From: Salinarchaeum sp. IM2453
GTDB lineage: Archaea > Halobacteriota > Halobacteria > Halobacteriales > Salinarchaeaceae
DNA: 64,000 nucleotides
Reading direction: 5' to 3'
Assembly: GCF_019693215.1 (NCBI RefSeq)
Contig: NZ_CP081183.1
Span: 623,226 to 687,225, forward strand
Part shown: positions 52,631 through 62,503 of the stretch, piece by piece
Layout of the letters: each line of letters starts with the position of its first letter
How positions within the stretch are numbered: position 1 is the first letter of the stretch
The notes under the pieces: model-generated
Told to the model about the DNA's origin: nothing
Databases searched by the model: none
The model's input: only the letters and a program-made list of their open reading frames with translations
Position numbers and translations under genes: made by a program

Positions 52631-53557
52631 ATGCAAGGATTTGATCAATTCAGTTCCGCCAGTGAGGCACAAGTAACGCAAGCAATCACATCCGAGTGGA
52701 CAGACGAATTCATGGACTTTACAGAAAGTGATGTGATCATTGTCGGAGGAGGCCCATCAGGACTAATGGCCGCCAAAGAGCTCTCGGAGCGCGGGGTCAA
52801 AACAATGGTTGTCGAGAAGAACAACTACCTCGGTGGTGGGTTCTGGCTCGGCGGCTTTTTAATGAATAAAATCACAGTCCGAGAGCCTGCCCAAGAGATT
52901 CTCGATGATCTTGGAGTCGACTATAAGCCCGCAGAAGAGCAAGACGGACTGCATGTGGCTGCAGGGCCACATGCAACATCAGCACTCATCAAGGCTGCCT
53001 GCGATGCTGGAGCGAAGATTCAGAACATGACGGAGTTCACTGATATCGTTATTCGGGATGATCATGAAGTGTCAGGAATCGTCATGAACTGGACACCGAT
53101 TCACTCGTTGCCACGGGAGTTGACATGTGTTGATCCAATCGCAGTTGAAACCGACCTCGTAATCGATGCAACAGGCCATGACGCAATGGTTGTCTCAAAG
53201 TTGCATGAACGAGGAGTTATCGATGCACCGGGTGTTGAGGACGCACAGACAGCTACGGGAATGGACCAAACTGACGAAGGCGAGTACGGTGCTCCTGGCC
53301 ATGATTCCCCGGGACATGGTTCGATGTGGGTGGGTGAATCCGAAGATGCAGTTGTTGAGCACACTAGCGTTGTGCATGATGGGCTGATAGCTACTGGAAT
53401 GGCGACAGCAACAACTCACGGCCTTCCACGAATGGGTCCAACATTCGGATCAATGCTTGTTTCCGGCAAGCGAGCAGCACAGTTAGCACTTGATGAGCTC
53501 GGGGTTGAAGCGAGTCCAGTTGAGATGACAACAGCGCCAGCTCCGGCAGACGACTAA
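52631..53557 (+). CDS. thi4: Thiazole synthase Thi4 (ADP-thiazole/HET-P precursor)
   Basis: 308 aa. The NAD/FAD-type fold begins at [31 protein letters not shown] and the C-terminal [20 protein letters not shown] complete the family pattern. Cys166 in [11 protein letters not shown] occupies the position of the sulfur-donating Cys of the suicide-type enzymes (yeast and Haloferax Thi4). It is therefore probably the Cys-dependent type, not the sulfide-dependent His type of methanogens. It makes the thiazole part of thiamine from NAD and glycine. Start ATG 52631. A ThiR-like regulator lies 4 kb downstream. Confidence 0.95.
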   Translation: MQGFDQFSSASEAQVTQAITSEWTDEFMDFTESDVIIVGGGPSGLMAAKELSERGVKTMVVEKNNYLGGGFWLGGFLMNKITVREPAQEILDDLGVDYKPAEEQDGLHVAAGPHATSALIKAACDAGAKIQNMTEFTDIVIRDDHEVSGIVMNWTPIHSLPRELTCVDPIAVETDLVIDATGHDAMVVSKLHERGVIDAPGVEDAQTATGMDQTDEGEYGAPGHDSPGHGSMWVGESEDAVVEHTSVVHDGLIATGMATATTHGLPRMGPTFGSMLVSGKRAAQLALDELGVEASPVEMTTAPAPADD

Positions 53558-53659
53558 CCTGTAGCAGGCGCTTAACTTCTTTCTCTCTCGTGTTATATCG
53601 TGTCCAATTAGCCGAATAGGGAACACAGAAGTACCGAGAGTACGTAGTTAAAGTACACA

Positions 53660-55243
53660 ATGCAGCGTCCAGTTGGCAGTCCCCTTGGCGGTGAAGATAT
53701 CACCATCATCGGTGCCGGATTTGGCGGACTTTCGGCCGCCTGTTATCTTGCCGATGCTGGTGCAGACGTGACGATTCTTGAGCGAAATGAACATACTGGC
53801 GGATACGCAGGGCGAATTGAAAAAGACGGGTTTCGCATTGATACGGGTCCGTCTTGGTATTTAATGCCAGAAGTGTTTGAGCGGTTCTTCGATCACTTTG
53901 GCCGTGAGCCAGACGACTTCTACGAGCTAGAGCGGCTAGATCCGGGATATGAAGTTTACTGGAAAGATGGCGATTATGCCAAAATGCCAATTGATCGAAA
54001 GGGACAGCGAGAACTATTTGAGTCATATGAGGACGGTGCCGGTGAAGTGCTTGATGAGTATCTCGCTGACTCGGCTGAAGCGTATGAGCTTGGGATGGAA
54101 CGGTTTGTGTACCCAAGCCGATCCCGGATCCGAGACATGATTGACCTTGATCTAGTCAAGTCAGCCAGAGCAGTCAACAAACTGAGAACGATGGACGACT
54201 ATGTCCAAGATTATTTCTCACATCCAAAGCTTCGCCAGTTACTAGAGTACAAGCTGGTGTTCCTCGGTGGATCGCCGTACAACACCCCGGCGATATATAC
54301 GCTGATGAGCCACGTCGATATGAACCTCGGTATATATCATCCGACAGGTGGCATTGCCAGTGTTATTGACGGGTTTACTGAACTTGCAGAAGATCTCGGT
54401 GTTACGGTCGAAACCGAAGCAGACGTAACGGCAATCGAACCAGCAGACAAGCCGACTGTACAGAAGCGGTTTACAGTTACAACCGCTGATGGCACAGAAC
54501 GGAAAACGGACTACGTCGTTAGCAACGCAGCGCCACCACATGTGGAAAAAGATCTCCTCCCAGAGAAGTATAACAACCGGGAAAAATACTGGGAATCTCG
54601 TACGTATGCTCCGTCTGCGTACCTGATGTACTTCGGTGTAGAGGGTGAAATCGACGAGTTAGAACATCACGGGCTAGTGCTGCCAGAAGATTGGAGGCCA
54701 CATTTCGACGCCATTTTCGATAACCCGCGCTGGCCAGACAATCCAGCGTACTACGTACACGTTCCATCAAAGACGGACGACACTGTCGCCCCAGATGGAC
54801 ATGAAGTTGTATTCATTCTTGTGCCGCTTGCAGCCGGACTTGATGATGGTGAAGAGATTCGTGAGCAATATCGAGATTTCATCTTGGAGGATCTAGCAGA
54901 ACAGACAGGAGTTGACTTCCGGGATGACATTGTACTTGAAGAGGAAGCATGTGTGTCAGACTTCGCAACACACTTCAATGCACCAAAGGGCACTGCACTG
55001 GCACTGGCACATACGCTTGACCAGACAGGACCACTTCGACCATCACATCGTTCGCCGGATGTTGACGGACTGTACTATGTTGGAGCCTACACAAATCCAG
55101 GGATTGGAATGCCGATGTGTATTCTCAGTGGAGAACACGTAGCACAGGCAGTCGTTGATGATACGCTGAACCAAGATAGCCGGATTCCATCTGTTGTGCC
55201 GACGTCCGTGTGGCGGTCAAAGTTCCCGCGTATTTCAAAGTAG
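53660..55243 (+). CDS. CrtI/CrtD-type carotenoid desaturase
   Basis: 527 aa. The N-terminal FAD-binding motif is IIGAGFGGLSAACYLADAGA with ILERNEHTGGYAGR. The C-terminal family signature is GLYYVGAYTNPGIGMPMCIL. The region PSWYLMPEVFERFFDHFGR is typical of phytoene desaturases. It introduces double bonds on the path to bacterioruberin. Sequence alone does not separate phytoene desaturase (CrtI) from 3,4-desaturase (CrtD). The usual haloarchaeal CrtD partners (lycopene elongase, CruF) are not adjacent, which slightly favours CrtI. Confidence 0.9.
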   Translation: MQRPVGSPLGGEDITIIGAGFGGLSAACYLADAGADVTILERNEHTGGYAGRIEKDGFRIDTGPSWYLMPEVFERFFDHFGREPDDFYELERLDPGYEVYWKDGDYAKMPIDRKGQRELFESYEDGAGEVLDEYLADSAEAYELGMERFVYPSRSRIRDMIDLDLVKSARAVNKLRTMDDYVQDYFSHPKLRQLLEYKLVFLGGSPYNTPAIYTLMSHVDMNLGIYHPTGGIASVIDGFTELAEDLGVTVETEADVTAIEPADKPTVQKRFTVTTADGTERKTDYVVSNAAPPHVEKDLLPEKYNNREKYWESRTYAPSAYLMYFGVEGEIDELEHHGLVLPEDWRPHFDAIFDNPRWPDNPAYYVHVPSKTDDTVAPDGHEVVFILVPLAAGLDDGEEIREQYRDFILEDLAEQTGVDFRDDIVLEEEACVSDFATHFNAPKGTALALAHTLDQTGPLRPSHRSPDVDGLYYVGAYTNPGIGMPMCILSGEHVAQAVVDDTLNQDSRIPSVVPTSVWRSKFPRISK

Positions 55244-55351
55244 CCGCGCTGTTTATTATTCAGAATCGCTGTAGCCAAAAGAGACACTCAGTTCCATGTG
55301 CGAAGTCCAGTATTGAGTATTGATTCTGCAAAAGAGGATATTGTACTAATG

Positions 55352-56779
55352 TTAGTTCATTCGTTCAAGTAGTCCCGGGCTGTCGTGATCCATATTCTTT
55401 CGTGCGTAGACGAAGTACCAGATAACAGCCAAAACGGCGATACCAAGTGCACCAGCAATTGCACTGGTAGGCATCTGTGATAGAACAACGAGACCACCAA
55501 TTGCACCGAAGATTTGTACCCATGGATACAGTGGAGAGGTGAATTCAGGCTCATAGTCAACAACATCACCACGTCGGAAGGCGATGACTGCAAGGTTCAA
55601 CAAAATAAATACAAGAATCTGGAATGCGCTTCCAAACGAAGCAACTGCTTGAATTGGGAAAAACACCATCACGCCGATTACAATACCAGTGAGTAACACA
55701 GCTGGAACAGGCGTGTTGAATCGCTCGCTGACATTGTCAAGTGGGGATGGGAACACACCATCACGAGCCATTGCAAGTGGGAAGCGAGATGCAGCGAGCA
55801 AACCGGCATTTGCCGTGGAAGCAAGCGCCAGCAAGGCGGCAACAATGACTGCTAAAACACCGATCGTACCAAGGAATTCAGCGGCAGCAAATGCAATGAT
55901 TGCACCCTCACCGTCGCTCGACAGTGCTCCTGTAGCATCTGCCTCACCAGGATATACATAATCATCCTGCCATAAGATGTCTTGTGGTGCCTCAATAAGC
56001 GCCTGAACATCAATAACGAGGAATGAAACAAGAACAGTTAGCGCATACATTAACGTCACAATAACAACGGACCCAATCATTGCCTGTGGGATAATTGTTC
56101 CAGGATCTTTGACCTCTTCGGCAACAGCCGCAACCTTCGTCACACCCGCGAACGCAACAAAAATCGTAGCAGTTGCAGCTACAATACCTCCGGTAACAGG
56201 ATCAAAGTCACTGAACCCATAGGCACCGAAATCTGCATCAAATGTACCAGCCCCAATGTAGGCAAACAGAACAAGCATCAAAATCGCAACAAGGGCAAAC
56301 TGGAAGCTTCCAGAACCTTTGGCACTGAAGACATTAATGGCAGTAAACAAAGCGGCTAGTGCCAGTGCAAGGATAATAACAGCATCAATGCTAAGACCGA
56401 GGAATGAAAATGAACCGGCTAATGCACCACTGAGAAGAGCCAAATATGGTACTCCGCCGACAAGAGCAAGTGCGCTTTTTAGAGAGAGCATAAGCCACGT
56501 TCCGACACCGGCAACGGTTCCCATTAGCGGGCCCATCCCCCGTTCAACGAATAGATATGGACCACCATCTTCTGGCATCGCAGTTGCCATTTCTGCGGCA
56601 GAGATTGCAGCAGGAAGAACAAGAACACCAGCAAAAACAAACGCCCAGACGGCAGCCATACCACCGGCTTCACTGTAGGCAATACCGGGGAGGATGAAAA
56701 TCCCCGACCCAACCATTGCACCAATAGCAATCGCCGTCGTAGCGCCTAGCCCAAGATCCCGTTTTAATCCACCAGCCAT
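55352..56779 (-). CDS. APC-family amino-acid permease without Usp domains
   Basis: 475 aa, 12 predicted helices, start ATG at 56777-56779 (MAGGLKRDLGLGATTAIAI). Almost every APC signature is shared with the permease at 39794-42241: GAMVGSGIFILPG, AISAAEMATAMPEDGGPYLF, FAGVTKVAAVAEEVKDPG. The chain stops about 20 residues after the last helix (HDSPGLLERMN), where the paralogue continues into its Usp pair. It imports amino acids or amines; specificity unknown. Confidence 0.92.
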   Translation of the reverse strand: MAGGLKRDLGLGATTAIAIGAMVGSGIFILPGIAYSEAGGMAAVWAFVFAGVLVLPAAISAAEMATAMPEDGGPYLFVERGMGPLMGTVAGVGTWLMLSLKSALALVGGVPYLALLSGALAGSFSFLGLSIDAVIILALALAALFTAINVFSAKGSGSFQFALVAILMLVLFAYIGAGTFDADFGAYGFSDFDPVTGGIVAATATIFVAFAGVTKVAAVAEEVKDPGTIIPQAMIGSVVIVTLMYALTVLVSFLVIDVQALIEAPQDILWQDDYVYPGEADATGALSSDGEGAIIAFAAAEFLGTIGVLAVIVAALLALASTANAGLLAASRFPLAMARDGVFPSPLDNVSERFNTPVPAVLLTGIVIGVMVFFPIQAVASFGSAFQILVFILLNLAVIAFRRGDVVDYEPEFTSPLYPWVQIFGAIGGLVVLSQMPTSAIAGALGIAVLAVIWYFVYARKNMDHDSPGLLERMN

Positions 56780-57302
56780 ACTTTCTCACCATCAGTAAGC
56801 TGCGTTGTTCCTCCAGACTTGGCTAAACGGGACTTGCATGGGTAGAGAGAATGCATCTTCAATCGACAACGACGTCTTGGTTTGACTCTCTGGACAACTG
56901 ATCTGCGTATTAATTTTGATGCATACATTCGCATCGGCACTATGTTTGTGCAGTCGTACTATCAGTGTTATGTTTGATATTGATAGATTTGTAGTAATAT
57001 GAGGTAAAATCTAATATGAATCCCACAATGTGAATAAGATTAATCATATCTAGAAAATGCGGGGGAAAATAAGTGAAATATCAAAATGTTTTATTTTAAC
57101 ATTGGTGCTGAAGTTCGTATCAAAACGTTAGTTTTCTTTCGGTACTGTAACGTATTGTTACCAAAAGTAGGATAATTAGTAAATTTATTTATAGTAAATC
57201 ATAGACGATATTCAAATTACAGAATAATCAGATCCACGATAAATAAATGGCCGGTGCTGATATCGCTCGGGAATTGAGAACAGAACGAGTGTCCAAGAGT
57301 AG
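56780..57302. other. 523-bp A+T-rich region without a gene
   Basis: Between the APC permease start and the ThiR-like stop. The segment 56930-57240 is exceptionally A+T-rich with several runs of A or T. No coding frame, tRNA or clear hairpin is found. It must carry the permease promoter and the terminator of the dcd-ThiR operon. Confidence 0.5.
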
Positions 57303-58196
57303 CTAACAGAGTGGACGAATTGTTTCTGCTACGGTTGGTGGGGTATCTCCAAGAATATAGATGATTGGTTCAACACCGACATCGCCGGTCTGATACACAA
57401 TCGTGGCAGAAGGATTTTTCTCAATTGCTTCTTGAACGGCAACTTCGGCCGACAGTTCAGGGTTAAATTCAACTGCCTCGTGTCCGACATCTCGAAGGTG
57501 TGCAAGGTTTTCTTGTGAGTAAGCGATATTAAGTGCTGCTCTCGCATCACTGCCACCACGCTGTGCAGCAAGCAATACTGTAGCAACGTATTCACTGACA
57601 CCAAATTCCGGTTCAGCAGGGATTGTCGTCTGACCCTTGATATCAAAAATTCGTCCAGGAACCCCGGCGATAGCGCTTACATCGTCGGCATCTGGAAGCG
57701 CAGAGACGAGGTTCGAACCGACATTGGGGATTAATTGTGAGAACCCGGATGTCGTTTCAAGCATCCGTAGACCGCGCCGAAGCGAGGCAAGGGTTTGTTC
57801 CTGAAGACGGAGGCGACTTTCAGGATCATGGATACGTTTTCCATTGTAGTCGGTCAATGCTGGCATGCGCTCTTCGTGGAGTGTCGCCAAGACATCACCC
57901 GATTCAAGTTCTCGGATGAGAATTTCAAGTTCAACAAGCGCCTGGACATTGCTCATTGTATCCGAAGCGAGTCCCTCAGAGATTTCTTCAACGATCTCTT
58001 GCACGTGAGGGTGATCGCGGATTTGTCCGTTTGTGTCGATTTCATTGTGGATATACTTCGAGACGGCACTCTGGCTAATGCCAAGTATATCAGCGATTTC
58101 TTGTTGGGTAAAGTCCTGTTTACTGAGTCGTTCAGCAAGCATTGATCGAACAGTTGGGAGGAATTCGTCAACAACGACTTCCTCGATAAATTGCAT
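57303..58196 (-). CDS. ThiR-like regulator: HTH plus ThiN domain
   Basis: 297 aa. The N-terminal HTH (FTQQEIADILGISQSAVSKY) follows a short helix. A helical linker (about 65-150) precedes a ThiN-type domain (about 125-297) with ISTTSGFSQLIPNVGSN-like, DVSAIAGVPGRI, VSEYVATVLLAAQRGGSDAR and VYQTGDVGVEPIIYI segments. HTH-ThiN proteins are described as archaeal thiamine regulators that bind a thiamine phosphate; other ThiN proteins are thiamine-phosphate synthases. No second HMP kinase domain is present, so regulation is favoured. Its ATG overlaps the dcd stop by one base (TAATG), implying coupling. A thi4 gene lies in the same window. Confidence 0.82.
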   Translation of the reverse strand: MQFIEEVVVDEFLPTVRSMLAERLSKQDFTQQEIADILGISQSAVSKYIHNEIDTNGQIRDHPHVQEIVEEISEGLASDTMSNVQALVELEILIRELESGDVLATLHEERMPALTDYNGKRIHDPESRLRLQEQTLASLRRGLRMLETTSGFSQLIPNVGSNLVSALPDADDVSAIAGVPGRIFDIKGQTTIPAEPEFGVSEYVATVLLAAQRGGSDARAALNIAYSQENLAHLRDVGHEAVEFNPELSAEVAVQEAIEKNPSATIVYQTGDVGVEPIIYILGDTPPTVAETIRPLC

Positions 58197-58783
58197 TACT
58201 GGTCACCTCCGAACTCACGATCACCGCCGATGCGAGAGGCTTGTGGACCGGACTGGTCTTGATATTTTGACCCGCGTTCATCTCCATATGGACGCTCGGC
58301 TTCGGAAGTTAGTTCCGTAAACGTAAGTTGAGAGATTCGCATACCGGGCGTCAGTGCGACGGGAGCAGCACCGAGGTTAGATAATTCAAGTGTGATTTGT
58401 CCTTCATAGCCCGGGTCACAGAGACCAGCAGTCGCATGGACAACGATCGCTAATCGACCAAGGGAGGATCGGCCCTCAACATGTGCAATCAAATCAGCTG
58501 GGATTTCAACACGTTCTCGAGTGGTTCCAAGGACAAAGTCTCCCGGATGGAGTACAAAATCATCGCCATCATCGACAACGGTTTCAGAGACGTATTCATC
58601 AATCTCTTCATCGCTTTCAGGGTGAATACATGGGATATTCGTTCGCTGAAATTCAAGAAACGTGCGCCCAAGTCGAAGGTCAACGCTCGCAGGTTGAATC
58701 TGTAGGTCAGGTTCGTCAAGCGGCTCGATATGAAGTTCCCCATCTTCAAGCCGACGAAGAATGTCCCGGTCAGAGAGGATCAT
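58196..58783 (-). CDS. dcd: dCTP deaminase
   Basis: 195 aa from ATG 58781-58783 ([20 protein letters not shown]); an upstream frame is rejected because the family starts MILSD. Key blocks: [30 protein letters not shown] with the active-site region, and [14 protein letters not shown] with the catalytic Glu. It converts dCTP to dUTP, or to dUMP if bifunctional as in some archaea; sequence does not decide. First gene of a two-gene operon with the ThiR-like regulator. Confidence 0.93.
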   Translation of the reverse strand: MILSDRDILRRLEDGELHIEPLDEPDLQIQPASVDLRLGRTFLEFQRTNIPCIHPESDEEIDEYVSETVVDDGDDFVLHPGDFVLGTTRERVEIPADLIAHVEGRSSLGRLAIVVHATAGLCDPGYEGQITLELSNLGAAPVALTPGMRISQLTFTELTSEAERPYGDERGSKYQDQSGPQASRIGGDREFGGDQ

Positions 58784-58938
58784 AATATAACCAACGAGCA
58801 ACAAGACAGTAATAATTTTGTTCTTGCTTTTCCGCATACCAGCGAGACAGATTTTGATTCAAGCAGGTGTGGTGTCGTAAAGATTGGCAGAGATCTGCTG
58901 TCAGAACTGGTATAGGGATCGGTGTGTGAAAATACGAT

Positions 58939-59280
58939 ATGAAACAAGCAATCGTTGCTCGAGAAGACATTGGGATGGGAACTGGGAAACTTGCAGCACA
59001 GGTTGCACATGCATCCTTACAAGCATACGAAGACGCAGATCAGCAACAACAGCGACAGTGGAAGCAGGGCGGACAAAAGAAAGTCGTACTCAAAGGGGAA
59101 GGCGAACAGCAGCTGTTCGAGCTTGCAGAGCAAGCAAAACGGAGCGGTCTCCCAAACGCTATTGTTCGTGATGCAGGACATACGCAGCTAGATCCAGGAA
59201 CGGTAACAGCACTGGCTGTTGGGCCAGCAGCAGAAGCAGATGTAGATAGTGTAACAGGCTCGTTATCGCTATACCGATGA
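58939..59280 (+). CDS. pth2: Peptidyl-tRNA hydrolase, archaeal type 2
   Basis: 113 aa, start ATG 58939 ([20 protein letters not shown]). The family blocks [44 protein letters not shown] and [10 protein letters not shown] are complete. Releases tRNA from stalled peptidyl-tRNA. The stop overlaps the truD start (ATGA), so the two are co-translated. Confidence 0.96.
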   Translation: MKQAIVAREDIGMGTGKLAAQVAHASLQAYEDADQQQQRQWKQGGQKKVVLKGEGEQQLFELAEQAKRSGLPNAIVRDAGHTQLDPGTVTALAVGPAAEADVDSVTGSLSLYR

Positions 59281-60602
59281 ATGAATCATATCCATCAGAG
59301 CAAGCCATCGGGATAGAATACTACGTGAGTGAAACAACCGGCGTAGGAGGTAGAATGCGAGCACAGCCGGATGATTTTGCTGTCACAGAAATTGAGAAAT
59401 TTGACACTGAGCCTGCCGGTGCAGATGCAGGCGCATATCCGTATCTCATTATTCGGGCGCAGTTGTACAATCGTGAAACAAACGAGTTTGTACAGGCACT
59501 ATCGAGCCGTTTGGGAATCAGTCGAAAGCGAATTGACTGGGCGGGAACCAAAGACAAACGAGCTGTTAGCACGCAGTTGTTCTCAATCAAAGGCATTGAT
59601 CCGGAAGCAATTACTGAGGTTGAGCTCGGAAGGAGTGTCGAAATTGATATCGTTGGGCGAGCAGGACGAGCACTTGAATTTGGAGATCTCGCTGGGAACC
59701 AGTTTACAATCACAGTGAGTGATCCCGAAAGACCAGAAAACGCGAAAGAGATCACAGACGAACTTGAGACATTTGGAGATGAGACGGTCGGCGTTCCAAA
59801 CTACTTTGGACAACAGCGGTTTGGCAGCATGCGGCCAATTACACATGAAGTAGGGCTGTCGATTCTTCGGGGAGATTGGGAAGATGCTGTGCGAACGTAT
59901 GTTGCTGAGCCAGCAGAGACGGAACCAGAGAAAACCCAGCAGATACGGCAAACTGCAGGATCACACCTTGCTGCCAGTGAACTACAACAAGCGCTTGATG
60001 TGTTACCAAATCGATTAGATTACGAGCGGACACTCGTGCATGCATTGATTGAAGGGAAATCACATAAAGAGGCAATCGAGACACTTCCATGGAATCTGCA
60101 GCGACTGTTTGTGCATGCAGTACAGTCATATATATTCAACCAAATTCTTTCCCGTCGTCTGGAGGAAGGGATCTCGTTTGTAGAGCCAGTGCCAGGAGAT
60201 GTCGTTTGTTTTGCGGATCGGTCAGCACCTGAGGGCGTTGTTATCCCTGATATGGACCGTACACAGACAGTGTCAGAAGCGCGTGTAGAAACTGTCAGCC
60301 GACACTGTAAGCGTCAGCGAGCGTTTATTACTGCACCACTCGTTGGAACAGAGACGGATCTTGGATCTGGGAAGATAGGTGAAATTGAGCGCGATGTGCT
60401 TGAAGCGTTTGACATTGATACCAGATCATTTGCACTACCAGATGACTGGGCTTCAGAAGGGACAAGGCGAGCAATCTTTCTGCCGGTTGAGCCAGAAATT
60501 ACACAAGACCCATTGCAGTTTTCGTTTGCCTTGCCAAAAGGATCCTATGCGACTGTTGTAATGCGGGAGTATCTCAAGACACCGCCAGTAGAACTTGGTT
60601 GA
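59277..60602 (+). CDS. truD: tRNA pseudouridine synthase D (Psi13)
   Basis: 441 aa. The catalytic Asp is in [14 protein letters not shown]; other TruD blocks are [36 protein letters not shown], and [18 protein letters not shown]. The enlarged insertion domain between residues 170 and 330 is normal for archaea. Makes pseudouridine 13 in tRNAs. Overlaps pth2 by four bases. Confidence 0.95.
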   Translation: MNESYPSEQAIGIEYYVSETTGVGGRMRAQPDDFAVTEIEKFDTEPAGADAGAYPYLIIRAQLYNRETNEFVQALSSRLGISRKRIDWAGTKDKRAVSTQLFSIKGIDPEAITEVELGRSVEIDIVGRAGRALEFGDLAGNQFTITVSDPERPENAKEITDELETFGDETVGVPNYFGQQRFGSMRPITHEVGLSILRGDWEDAVRTYVAEPAETEPEKTQQIRQTAGSHLAASELQQALDVLPNRLDYERTLVHALIEGKSHKEAIETLPWNLQRLFVHAVQSYIFNQILSRRLEEGISFVEPVPGDVVCFADRSAPEGVVIPDMDRTQTVSEARVETVSRHCKRQRAFITAPLVGTETDLGSGKIGEIERDVLEAFDIDTRSFALPDDWASEGTRRAIFLPVEPEITQDPLQFSFALPKGSYATVVMREYLKTPPVELG

Positions 60603-60867
60603 CTTCCTGCTGTCAGTTGTTCAGGTGCAGGTAGTGCGAATTCGTTATTCAGCTCAGAACGCACACCAAGCCCATCCCATGTGCAATTACGGATCGAATA
60701 GTGAATGAAAAGGTTATATTTTCGATGACAGTTGTTACCATCGGCATATTTTACTTATCCGATTTCAGGCAGAAAGAATATAAAATGTCAAGACAGTGCT
60801 AAACGTACAGATATAGTAACAGATAGCGGCTATTCTGAAGGCTGCTACATATGAACGTGATAAACCT

Positions 60868-61584
60868 ATGGAATGTGAGCAGTGTGCGTCGCCGCTGGAG
60901 AAGCCAGGCGATTACTGTCTGGTCTGTCGAACGGCAAACGCAGATACAGTTGTAATTGACACAACTCGAGAACGCGCAGAATTGACGATCTTGAATGAGG
61001 AAACAAAACTCGGTACAACAACGATACAGACAACTATAGAAGACGGGGAAGATGAGCGACGTGAGCTCAGAAATTTCGCTGGGCGTGTTGCTGATGAAGT
61101 TCATCGAAAGCGTCCAGAGACAGTATACGGTGCTGGAAACCGAACGGTATTACAGGCGATTAACGGGCAAAGCCGATACGAATTGCTTCGTATCGATGAC
61201 GACGACCCCGTCGAAGCAGCGATGAAGCGGCATGGGGACCGCGCACTCGATGTAGTTGAAACTGATCCAGCAGACAAGATCGGCGGATCTCACACAACAG
61301 TCATTGGTGGGCGAAAAGGTCGATCAGCAATTCAAACCGTAGCGAAACATCCCCACGTTAAGAAGGTAATTCCGGGCCCGATTGATGCAGGAGGGACTGG
61401 ATCACAGTCAGGATTGCGAGCAAAAGTGACGCGTGCTGATAACGGAGGAAATGTTCGGTTGCTCTTGCGTGATGGATCGTCGGTACAAGAAAACAGAATT
61501 GTAACAACGGCTCGTGATATTGAGTCAGGAGAACGGGTCCGAGATGACCTCAATGAAGCACTTGTAGAAGCAGGATTGCAGTAA
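60868..61584 (+). CDS. DUF2103 protein with N-terminal zinc ribbon
   Basis: 238 aa, start ATG 60868 (MECEQCASPLEKPGDYCLVC), a four-Cys ribbon. The body carries TVYGAGNRTVLQAINGQSRY and the most conserved segment GGSHTTVIGGRKGRSAIQTV, followed by HPHVKKVIPGPIDAGG. The family is conserved in archaea but has no known reaction; position near ribosomal and RNA-polymerase genes suggests RNA or translation work. A+T-rich upstream DNA (60720-60860) probably holds the promoter. Confidence 0.85.
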   Translation: MECEQCASPLEKPGDYCLVCRTANADTVVIDTTRERAELTILNEETKLGTTTIQTTIEDGEDERRELRNFAGRVADEVHRKRPETVYGAGNRTVLQAINGQSRYELLRIDDDDPVEAAMKRHGDRALDVVETDPADKIGGSHTTVIGGRKGRSAIQTVAKHPHVKKVIPGPIDAGGTGSQSGLRAKVTRADNGGNVRLLLRDGSSVQENRIVTTARDIESGERVRDDLNEALVEAGLQ

Positions 61585-61677
61585 ATTTCTTTTTCTGACA
61601 TATATCACTGTTCTGTGCATATCACGCTAAGTACAAATGGCGAATCAAGAACAGACATTGCAAAAGAAAATACAAAG

Positions 61678-61688
61678 GGTTTATTTAC
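61678..61688 (+). promoter_or_regulatory. Candidate TATA box of the rpl37ae operon
   Basis: gggtttatttac lies about 25 bp upstream of the rpl37ae ATG (61713), consistent with a leaderless or very short-leader transcript. Confidence 0.5.
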
Positions 61689-61712
61689 AGAACGGAGTTA
61701 GAATGCTGTACT

Positions 61713-61985
61713 ATGAGTAAGGGTAAACGTAGTGTAGGAAGCGCAGGTCGATTCGGGGCACGATATGGTCGTGTTGCTCGAAAGCGCGTTTCCGAGATTG
61801 AGTCTGAGATGAACAAAGATCACGTCTGTCCGGAGTGTGGCGCAGAGAAGGTGTCACGCGCTGGAACTGGAATTTGGGAATGTGGAAAATGCGGCTATCG
61901 CTTCGCAGGCGGATGTTATAAACCAGAAACCCCAGCCGGAGAGGCTGTTACCCGTTCAATCCGAACGGCACTTGAGGACGAATGA
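61713..61985 (+). CDS. rpl37ae: Ribosomal protein L37Ae
   Basis: 90 aa. [20 protein letters not shown] and the zinc finger [20 protein letters not shown] ... [10 protein letters not shown] are the full family signature. Component of the large ribosomal subunit. First gene of the operon with rpoP, a Pcc1-like gene and downstream genes. Stop overlaps the rpoP start (ATGA). Confidence 0.97.
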   Translation: MSKGKRSVGSAGRFGARYGRVARKRVSEIESEMNKDHVCPECGAEKVSRAGTGIWECGKCGYRFAGGCYKPETPAGEAVTRSIRTALEDE

Positions 61986-62116
61986 GCTACAAATGCGCAC
62001 GCTGTAAACGGGATGTAACGGTTGATGAATATGGCGGTGTTCGATGCCCATACTGCGGACACCGTGTCCTATTGAAGGATCGAAGCCCCGACGTCAAAGA
62101 AGTCGACGTCAAGTAG
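61982..62116 (+). CDS. rpoP: RNA polymerase subunit P (Rpo12)
   Basis: 44 aa, easily missed because of size. [20 protein letters not shown] then [16 protein letters not shown] gives the two CxxC zinc-binding pairs of the Rpb12/RpoP family. Start ATG 61982 overlaps rpl37ae by four bases; the stop (62114-62116) abuts the next ATG directly. Confidence 0.95.
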   Translation: MSYKCARCKRDVTVDEYGGVRCPYCGHRVLLKDRSPDVKEVDVK

Positions 62117-62368
62117 ATGGATCATACAGCCACGATCTCTTGCACTTACGACTCTACTGAAATTGCATCGGTAATTCATGATGCAATTGTTATTGAGACC
62201 AAGACAATCACGGGTGACAGAGCAACGGCAACAATAAGCCAAAACAAAGCAACGGTGGTTATTAAAATTGATGCGAGAGATCCGCGAGCACTTCGGGCAG
62301 CGAAACACACTTGGTTTTCACTACTAAAAGCCGCAGAAAAAACATCTGACGCTGTTTCTGCCGGGTGA
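62117..62368 (+). CDS. Pcc1-like subunit of the KEOPS tRNA-modification complex
   Basis: 83 aa, starting on the base after the rpoP stop. The layout (ISCTYDSTEIASVIHDAI, ATATISQNKATVVIKIDARD, LRAAKHTWFSLLKAAEK) is that of Pcc1 proteins: two beta strands, a long final helix with the Ala/Arg-rich start. KEOPS makes N6-threonylcarbamoyladenosine at position 37 of tRNA. Archaeal Pcc1 genes are often placed after rpl37ae-rpoP, supporting the call. Stop at 62366-62368 is followed at once by a mobile hairpin. Confidence 0.85.
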   Translation: MDHTATISCTYDSTEIASVIHDAIVIETKTITGDRATATISQNKATVVIKIDARDPRALRAAKHTWFSLLKAAEKTSDAVSAG

Positions 62369-62371
62369 CTG

Positions 62372-62400
62372 GTGAAGTACCTCGGGGTCAAGCCCCGAGG
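62372..62400 (+). repeat. Hairpin directly after the Pcc1-like gene, shared with the 44-kb island
   Basis: cctcgggg and ccccgagg form a perfect 8-bp stem with a 5-nt loop (62380-62400). The 29 bp 62372-62400 match the reverse complement of 44015-44043 at 28 positions. The copy at 44 kb marks the edge of a MITE-like element, so this is probably a mobile-element end that now serves as, or mimics, an intra-operon terminator. Confidence 0.6.
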
Positions 62401-62503
62401 CACTCTCGCTGTCTCTCTGTAGACGAAGTGCGGTCATCTTCTTGATTACCGGATGACGTTGGCAATGGGGAGGTTTTTGTGTTTGGCGGACGATTATTTG
62501 TGT

